Below are positions 1 to 3,295 of a stretch of 5,489 nucleotides of DNA, piece by piece. Within the stretch, counting starts at the first letter, position 1. Every line of letters begins with the position of its first letter. The translations under genes and the position numbers were made by a program. A model generated the notes under the pieces. The model ran no database searches. It worked only from the letters and a program-made list of their open reading frames with translations, and was not told the DNA's origin. The DNA comes from Acidobacteriaceae bacterium (GTDB lineage: Bacteria > Acidobacteriota > Terriglobia > Terriglobales > Acidobacteriaceae): assembly GCA_003165455.1 (NCBI GenBank), contig PLUJ01000187.1, forward strand, positions 1 to 5,489, given 5' to 3'.

Positions 1-53
1 CCGACGACGACCTTGGATTCGCCCACGAAGACTTTTTGACGATTGCCCTGTAA
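1..53 (+). CDS. possible C-terminal scrap of an upstream gene (5' end outside window)
   Basis: Reading from base 3, one frame gives an acidic peptide, DDDLGFAHEDFLTIAL, ending at TAA (51-53). It looks more protein-like than the other two frames, and it is on the same strand as the methyltransferase that follows 114 bases later. The pattern of acidic residues, then E-D-F-x-T-I, vaguely recalls the last helix region of acyl carrier proteins. The piece is far too short to assign, and it lacks the Ser attachment motif, which would lie upstream. A chance open frame is a real alternative. Confidence 0.3.
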   Translation, partial: DDDLGFAHEDFLTIAL

Positions 54-69
54 TATACTCGAGAGGACG

Positions 70-104
70 CTGGCGGGATTGCGAAAAGCAACTCGGCCCG
101 CCAG
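70..104 (+). other. nested stem-loop between the upstream frame and the methyltransferase
   Basis: The arms CTGGCGGG (70-77) and CCCGCCAG (97-104) are perfectly complementary over 8 bp. Inside the 19-base loop a second 4-bp stem, TTGC (79-82) with GCAA (88-91), closes on a GAAAA loop. There is no run of T after the outer stem, so it is not a textbook intrinsic terminator. It could be a Rho-assisted terminator, an mRNA-end structure for the upstream gene, or part of the methyltransferase leader. Confidence 0.4.
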
Positions 105-141
105 AAGCTCTGTCGGTCGAGCAACTCTAGGGAGAGCCCCA

Positions 142-151
142 CCCAATTGGG
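142..151. repeat. 10-bp perfect palindrome just upstream of the methyltransferase start
   Basis: CCCAATTGGG reads the same on both strands and ends 16 bases before the ATG at 168. The position would suit an operator or a small translational hairpin, but palindromes of this length also occur by chance. No factor can be named for it. Confidence 0.25.
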
Positions 152-167
152 GAACCAAAAGTAGATC

Positions 168-734
168 ATGAGCGTTAGAAAATTTGCCCGCAAAGTCTAC
201 CGCAAGTTAGTCCCAATCGTAACGCGCTATCGAGACATCCGGGTCTATGCCAACTTTGTGGCGGACCGGGGATTGGACCACATCCACTACGGCTGCTGGG
301 AGAACGGCACGCCAGACATGAATGGCGCACAGGAAAACTTATATCAGAACAAGATAAAGCCCATGATTCCGTCGAGCGCTAAAACCATTCTCGATATCGG
401 AGGAGGGATCGGCGGAGTCTCGAATCAGCTCACGAAGGACGGCTACAAGACGCTATGTATCGTTCCAGACGAAGCGATCATCAAGATCGGGAGAAAGAAA
501 TTCCCTAACCTTTCCTTTCTGAAGAGCACTGCGGAGCAGTTTACCGTCCCGCAAAAGTATGACGCAGCGCTGATGGTAGAGTCGTATCAGTATTTCTCGG
601 ACAAACCGAAGGCGCTTTCGAACACAATCAGCCACCTGTCCGACCACGGTTGTGTGATTGTGGTGGAGGAGTTTTCGCTTATCGCGGACGGGGCTCCGAA
701 GGAGAATGATATTGTCTCGCTTATGGAGTTGTAG
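168..734 (+). pseudogene. class I SAM-dependent methyltransferase, truncated by an IS3-family insertion
   Basis: The frame encodes 188 residues with a Rossmann-type methyltransferase core. A lead segment (residues 37-65) contains HIHYGCWENGTPD and AQENLYQNKI, typical of cyclopropane-synthase or small-molecule methyltransferase relatives. Motif I, the SAM-binding glycine loop, is LDIGGGIGG at residues 75-83. The next strand ends in an acidic pair at 101-102, YDAALMVESYQYF (131-143) is the motif IV region, and GCVIVVEEFSL (161-171) is strand 5. Family members usually continue for roughly 90-120 residues more, covering the last strands and the C-terminal substrate region, all missing here. The last native base is about 729: the final codons TTG TAG overlap the IS end, whose TGTAG supplies the stop. 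The ATG at 168 is the first start in frame, but its Shine-Dalgarno is poor (a GGGGA lies about 14 bases upstream). The N-terminus is basic. The substrate cannot be told. Probably inactive. Confidence 0.8.
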
Positions 735-757
735 TGCACCCCGCTAGAACTGGACAC
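730..757 (+). repeat. left terminal inverted repeat (IRL) of the IS
   Basis: Bases 730-742 (TGTAGTGCACCCC) are repeated exactly, inverted, at 1970-1982. With a one-base gap the match extends through CTGGACAC at 750-757, giving about 24 identities over 28 positions. The GGACAC inner block is the conserved part of IS3-type ends and is probably contacted by the transposase. Confidence 0.88.
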
Positions 758-786
758 GGAAGTTAGTTAGGCTTGGGGCCTCCGCC

Positions 787-792
787 AGGAGG
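787..792 (+). promoter_or_regulatory. Shine-Dalgarno of orfA
   Basis: AGGAGG lies five bases before the ATG at 798. This strong site fixes the orfA start. By contrast, orfB has no comparable site near its productive beginning, as expected if it is reached by frameshifting. Confidence 0.75.
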
Positions 793-797
793 CGAGA

Positions 798-1088
798 ATG
801 TCGAGAAAGCCGAGAGTCCAGAGAACCCCGGAAGAGAAGTGGCAGATTGTGTTGGAAGTTCTGAAGAGCGGCAACGTGGCTGAGACCTGCCGCAAGTACG
901 AGATCGCTCCCAATCTCTATTACCGTTGGAAGGACGAAGTGGAAGCGGGAGCCAAGGCTGCGCTTGGGGGGAGAAGCGCAGCCGCGCGGCCCGATGCCGA
1001 GCAGGAAAAACGGATCAAGCAACTGGAGCGGGCGCTGGGCCGGTCGCATTTGCAGATCGAGATCTTAAAAAACGTGCTGGGCGAGTGA
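798..1088 (+). CDS. IS3-family transposase OrfA (DNA-binding, regulatory)
   Basis: The 96-residue protein has the IS3/IS911 OrfA layout. A helix-turn-helix covers roughly residues 10-50 (TPEEKWQIVLEVLKSG, then AETCRKYEIAPNLYYRWKDE), with the usual tryptophan in the recognition region. After an Ala/Gly linker (51-65), a charged, leucine-rich zipper follows at about 70-94 (EKRIKQLERAL to EILKNVL). In this family OrfA binds the terminal repeats and forms heteromers with OrfAB through the zipper. The gene overlaps orfB in the -1 frame, and its last codons contain the slippery site. The start at 798 is set by the AGGAGG five bases upstream. Confidence 0.92.
   Translation: MSRKPRVQRTPEEKWQIVLEVLKSGNVAETCRKYEIAPNLYYRWKDEVEAGAKAALGGRSAAARPDAEQEKRIKQLERALGRSHLQIEILKNVLGE
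1067..1073 (+). promoter_or_regulatory. programmed -1 ribosomal frameshift heptamer A_AAA_AAC
   Basis: In the orfA frame the codons are TTA AAA AAC (1065-1073), so A_AAA_AAC has the canonical X_XXY_YYZ phase. Slipping back by one base moves the ribosome into the frame of orfB, five codons before the orfA stop at 1086-1088. Immediately downstream two mutually exclusive 5-bp stems can form, GCTGG (1076-1080) with CCAGC (1097-1101) or TGGGC (1078-1082) with GCCCA (1100-1104), which could stimulate the slip. The first stem starts closer to the heptamer than is usual. Together this is the standard IS3-family arrangement for making OrfAB. Confidence 0.85.
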
Positions 1089-1963
1089 GCTGCGGGCCAG
1101 CCCATTCGTCGGCACGGGAGCTTGTGGCCCAAGGGAACGAAGCGAAGCTGGTGGCCGAGACGCTCGCCATCAGCCGGTCGAGCCTCTACTATCGGCGGCA
1201 GCCACGTGCCAGCCGTGCGGATCGTTCGCGCGACCAAGAGATCGTCTTGGCCTGTGGTGAGAAGCCGGCTTACGGGTATCGTCGGGTGGTCTGGTGGTTG
1301 GGGCGTCATCACGGGTTGGTGGTCAACGGCAAGCGGGCGCTGCGTGTCATGCGAGAACGCGGGTTGCTCGTGCGCCAGCGCCGTTTTCAGGTCTCGCGCC
1401 GAAAGGACTGGGGCAAGGTGGAAGCACTGTATCCCAATCACGTGTGGCAGTCGGACATGACCAAGGTCTGGGCGGGACCGAGTGTGGGCTGGGCGTATCT
1501 GGTTTCGGTGATCGACTGCTGCACACGGGAAATCATCGGCTGGGACTTGAGTCTGCGCTGTCGCACCGAAGAAGCTCTGGCGGCGCTCAACCGTGCGGTT
1601 CTGGAGGTGCTGCCTTTCGGTTCTCGTGGAACGGGTTTGACTTTGACGACCGACAATGGCACCCAGTTTACGTCGGCCCGTTATATCGAAACCCTGAATC
1701 GCCTGGGCATCACGCATCGGCGCACGGCCTACAACCATCCCGAGGGCAACAGCTACATCGAACGGTTCCATCGCAGCTTAAAAGAAGAGGAGGTGTGGCT
1801 CAACGAATACCAGAACTTCGATCACGCCCAGCAGAGCATCGCAAGCTGGATCGAGGAGTACAATCACGACCGTCCGCATCGCGGACTCCACGGACGAACC
1901 CCGCACGATGCCCGTGCCCGGTTCGCCCTAACCCTTACTTCAAACATGGCCCCAGGTGTCTAG
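1073..1963 (+). CDS. IS3-family transposase OrfB / catalytic part of OrfAB (DDE integrase core)
   Basis: Translated in the -1 frame after the slip at 1067-1073, this adds 296 residues to 92 from orfA, giving a 388-residue OrfAB, normal for the family. The N-terminal part holds a second helix-turn-helix (LVAETLAISRSSLYYRRQ, about 1147-1200) and the PAYGYRRV motif of IS3 OrfB proteins. The retroviral-integrase-like core begins at HVWQSDMT. In OrfAB numbering the catalytic residues are D220 (QSDMT), D286 (TTDNGTQF) and E322 (SYIERFHRSLKEEE), with exactly 35 residues between the second and third, so the DD(35)E triad is intact. The C-terminal EEYNHDRPHRGLHGRTP motif is also present. The frame is open further back, to an ATG at 926, but that part only overlaps orfA. 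The stop TAG (1961-1963) lies inside the right inverted repeat. Confidence 0.93.
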   Translation, partial: RAGRVSCGPAHSSARELVAQGNEAKLVAETLAISRSSLYYRRQPRASRADRSRDQEIVLACGEKPAYGYRRVVWWLGRHHGLVVNGKRALRVMRERGLLVRQRRFQVSRRKDWGKVEALYPNHVWQSDMTKVWAGPSVGWAYLVSVIDCCTREIIGWDLSLRCRTEEALAALNRAVLEVLPFGSRGTGLTLTTDNGTQFTSARYIETLNRLGITHRRTAYNHPEGNSYIERFHRSLKEEEVWLNEYQNFDHAQQSIASWIEEYNHDRPHRGLHGRTPHDARARFALTLTSNMAPGV

Positions 1964-1982
1964 TTTGGAGGGGTGCACTACA
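1956..1982 (-). repeat. right terminal inverted repeat (IRR) of the IS
   Basis: Read on the minus strand from 1982, this begins TGTAGTGCACCCC, identical to the left end, and continues to AACTAGACAC, one base shorter than the left repeat. The orfB stop codon is inside it. Confidence 0.88.
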
Positions 1983-2133
1983 CTTACAAGCCTATCTCAT
2001 TCTCACTTCCAGTTTCTGTAGTCTCTCTCGTAGACTCAATTTTCGCTTTTTACGGTATCACTGGTATCAGCCTCCCGAATATATAGAACCGAAGCTCATG
2101 GCTATTTTGTCTAGAGCTCTTTTTCGCTCTTAA
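1983..2133 (+). pseudogene. possible 3' remnant of an interrupted gene
   Basis: Directly after the IS, the frame with codons starting at 1984 stays open for about 50 codons to TAA (2131-2133). It encodes a Leu/Phe-rich then basic stretch: LILTSSFCSLSRRL, then FRFLRYHWYQ and PPEYIEPKLMAIL, and finally SRALFRS. The second half reads like a genuine protein C-terminus. It could be the tail of the interrupted methyltransferase or of a different gene brought in by recombination. The reading phase does not rejoin the methyltransferase after a simple 3- or 4-bp target duplication if the element ends at 730 and 1982. I do not recognise the family, and chance openness is possible. Confidence 0.35.
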
Positions 2134-2354
2134 TTTCTTTGGTCTCACATACTCAAAATTATAAGAACGGTTATCGCGCTAATCACCATCATTGTTGTAA
2201 ATGTCGCCGGGAATCGAAATTGTTATTGACTTATATCGACCCAAACAATTAAGGTTTCGCACAATTCAGGGAGATGAATTTCCTAGCGAACGGGTTTCGT
2301 CGTTCCGTTGGGATGTTTTCCCTGCTTTCCCCAGAAGTGTTGAACAGATGCCAA

Positions 2355-2370
2355 CCGTGAATCTTCACGG
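2355..2370 (+). other. compact hairpin in the leader (first of two)
   Basis: CCGTGAA (2355-2361) and TTCACGG (2364-2370) are perfect complements separated by two bases. In RNA this gives a 6-bp stem with a 4-base loop. No T tract follows. As DNA it is also a near-perfect operator-like palindrome. Confidence 0.45.
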
Positions 2371-2407
2371 GGACGCATTAGTGCGGAGTTTATTGATTCT
2401 GCGGTAT

Positions 2408-2428
2408 GGGCATCGCTAAACGATGTCC
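2408..2428 (+). other. hairpin in the leader (second of two), 22 bases before the Shine-Dalgarno
   Basis: GGGCATCG (2408-2415) pairs with CGATGTCC (2421-2428) over 8 bp, including one G-U pair, closing on the loop CTAAA. It sits between the first hairpin and the ribosome-binding site at 2451. The upstream in-frame ATG at 2406 lies at its foot, which argues against that ATG as a start. It could be an mRNA-stability or regulatory structure. It lacks the U tract of an intrinsic terminator. Confidence 0.45.
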
Positions 2429-2462
2429 TACTAGCCTGTTCATTGCTGATGGAGGAAGAAAG

Positions 2463-3239
2463 ATGTCCACTCGTTTCAGTGTTAGCCTTTTGCTTGTTCT
2501 TGCTTTCTCAACTCCTGTTTTTTCCCAGAATCCGCAGAGCGATCCTAGAGCCATCAACCTAGCGACCAAGGCCATCACGGCGTTAACGAGCGGATCGGCT
2601 ATCAGTGATGTCAGGCTGACTGCAAATATCGAGTGGATCGCCGGTCCGAAGCCTGAGCCAGGCACGGGAATTTTCCTTGCCAAAGGAAATTCCGAAAGTC
2701 GGATCGACCTGTCTCTGAATAGCACCGGCAAGAGAACCGAAATCCGTAACAGTTTCAATGGGCCAGCAGGGCAGTGGATCAATGCTGACGGTAAGTCCGG
2801 AAACTACGCCTCTCACAACTGTTGGACCGATGAGGTCTGGTTCCTTCCGGAGCTTTCTTCACTGGCGAATAGCAGTGATCCTCGATTTATTTTCTCGTAC
2901 GTCGGCCAAGAAACCTGGAATGGGCTATCTACTCAGCACCTGCGCGTCTATCAAGCGCAAAACGATTTCAAGCAGGCGCAGCAGCTCAGCGCGATGGATT
3001 TCTACCTCGACCCTACTTCGCTGGTGGTGTTAGGAATAGCGTACAAAACGCATCCCGACAGCAACATGAACGTGGACCTTCCAGCGGAGATTCGATTCGC
3101 CGACTTCAGGCCAGTGCATGGCATCCAGGTTCCGCTTCACGTTCAGCGCCTACAGAGCGGCGCTGTGATGCTGGACATTACGGTTACCGGCGCATCATTC
3201 AATACCGGCGTAAGAGACGATGAATTCCTAATTCAATAA
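2463..3239 (+). CDS. exported protein of unknown function, possibly LolA-like fold, paired with an Rhs-like gene
   Basis: The protein has 258 residues. I chose the ATG at 2463 because GGAGG (2451-2455) lies seven bases upstream and the protein then begins with a clean signal peptide: MSTR, a hydrophobic core (FSVSLLLVLAF), and a likely cleavage after VFS at residue 21, before QNPQ. An in-frame ATG at 2406 would add 19 residues ahead of the signal and lies at the foot of a hairpin. The mature part starts with a helix-like segment (DPRAINLATKAITAL, 27-41), then alternating beta-type segments. Notable motifs are HNCWTDEVWF (118-127, the only cysteine of the mature protein), FSYVGQETWNGLSTQHLRVY (144-163), MDFYLDPTSL (178-187) and EIRFADFRPVHGIQVPLHV (209-227). 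The last two resemble the strand pattern of LolA/outer-membrane lipoprotein-sorting relatives, an inference only. It is followed after 56 bases by the Rhs-like gene on the same strand. I recall similar pairs from Acidobacteriota. Function is unknown. Confidence 0.75.
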   Translation: MSTRFSVSLLLVLAFSTPVFSQNPQSDPRAINLATKAITALTSGSAISDVRLTANIEWIAGPKPEPGTGIFLAKGNSESRIDLSLNSTGKRTEIRNSFNGPAGQWINADGKSGNYASHNCWTDEVWFLPELSSLANSSDPRFIFSYVGQETWNGLSTQHLRVYQAQNDFKQAQQLSAMDFYLDPTSLVVLGIAYKTHPDSNMNVDLPAEIRFADFRPVHGIQVPLHVQRLQSGAVMLDITVTGASFNTGVRDDEFLIQ

Positions 3240-3285
3240 CCGTCCTAAGTCTTTTCGGAAATCGACGGCTTTCAAGAGAACAGCG

Positions 3286-3289
3286 AGGA
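3286..3289 (+). promoter_or_regulatory. Shine-Dalgarno of the Rhs-like gene
   Basis: AGGA in the context GCGAGGAAAACCG lies six bases before the ATG at 3296. It supports that start over the in-frame ATG at 3317, which would also give a hydrophobic signal but has no comparable site. Confidence 0.6.
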
Positions 3290-3295
3290 AAACCG

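Larger units (their letters stand above)
730..1982 (+). mobile_element. IS3-family insertion sequence, 1253 bp, apparently complete
   Basis: The element is bounded by inverted repeats that begin with 13 identical bases (TGTAGTGCACCCC). It contains two overlapping frames of IS3-family type (orfA in frame 0, orfB in frame -1) with a slippery heptamer between them. The ends resemble the TGTA-TGCACCC ends known from IS150-type elements. The 96-residue OrfA is instead closer in size to the IS3, IS51 and IS407 subgroups, so I do not assign a subgroup. No frameshift or stop damages the transposase. The G+C content is higher than the flanks, consistent with arrival from elsewhere. The direct repeats expected at the target (usually 3-5 bp) are not visible for any symmetric choice of ends tested. 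Confidence 0.9.
2134..2462 (+). other. intergenic region and probable leader of the exported-protein gene
   Basis: About 330 bases of lower G+C with no convincing gene. A 72-codon frame at 2201-2419 has no Shine-Dalgarno, a low-quality peptide and overlaps both hairpins, so I do not call it. A TTGACT (2226-2231) could be a -35 element, but only a weak TTAAGG lies 17 bases downstream, so no promoter is asserted. The promoter for the two downstream genes should lie here, since the region upstream is IS or remnant DNA. Confidence 0.5.

Noticed and set aside
36..59. Promoter-like TTGACG (36-41) and TATACT (54-59) ahead of the methyltransferase
   Set aside because: The spacer is only 12 bases, far from the 16-18 needed for a sigma-70-type promoter, and the first box overlaps the possible upstream coding tail.
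920..1771. Long open frame (283 codons) on the minus strand across the transposase
   Set aside because: It is antisense to a clearly conserved transposase in G+C-rich DNA, and its peptide is a low-quality mix with no recognisable domain. It is a codon-bias shadow.
2113..2124. AGAGCTCT palindrome followed by T's, as an intrinsic terminator
   Set aside because: The 8-bp self-complementary sequence leaves no room for a loop, so it cannot form a stable hairpin in RNA.
1294..2133. 279-codon plus-strand frame running from inside the IS across its right end
   Set aside because: Within the IS it is a third-frame shadow of orfB. Only the part after 1982 is possibly meaningful, and that is listed as a remnant. 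A true fusion gene is unlikely because there is no start or ribosome site that suits it.
2201..2419. 72-codon frame between the IS and the exported-protein gene
   Set aside because: No Shine-Dalgarno before its ATG, no family resemblance, and it runs through both leader hairpins.
2406..2462. Upstream ATG (2406) as the start of the exported protein
   Set aside because: It would bury the signal peptide behind 19 residues, has no good ribosome site, and lies at the foot of a hairpin. The ATG at 2463 has GGAGG seven bases upstream.
3240..3268. CCGTC/GACGG stem between the exported-protein gene and the Rhs-like gene
   Set aside because: Only 5 bp with a 19-base loop and no T tract. It is too weak to call a terminator and does not break the proposed co-transcription.
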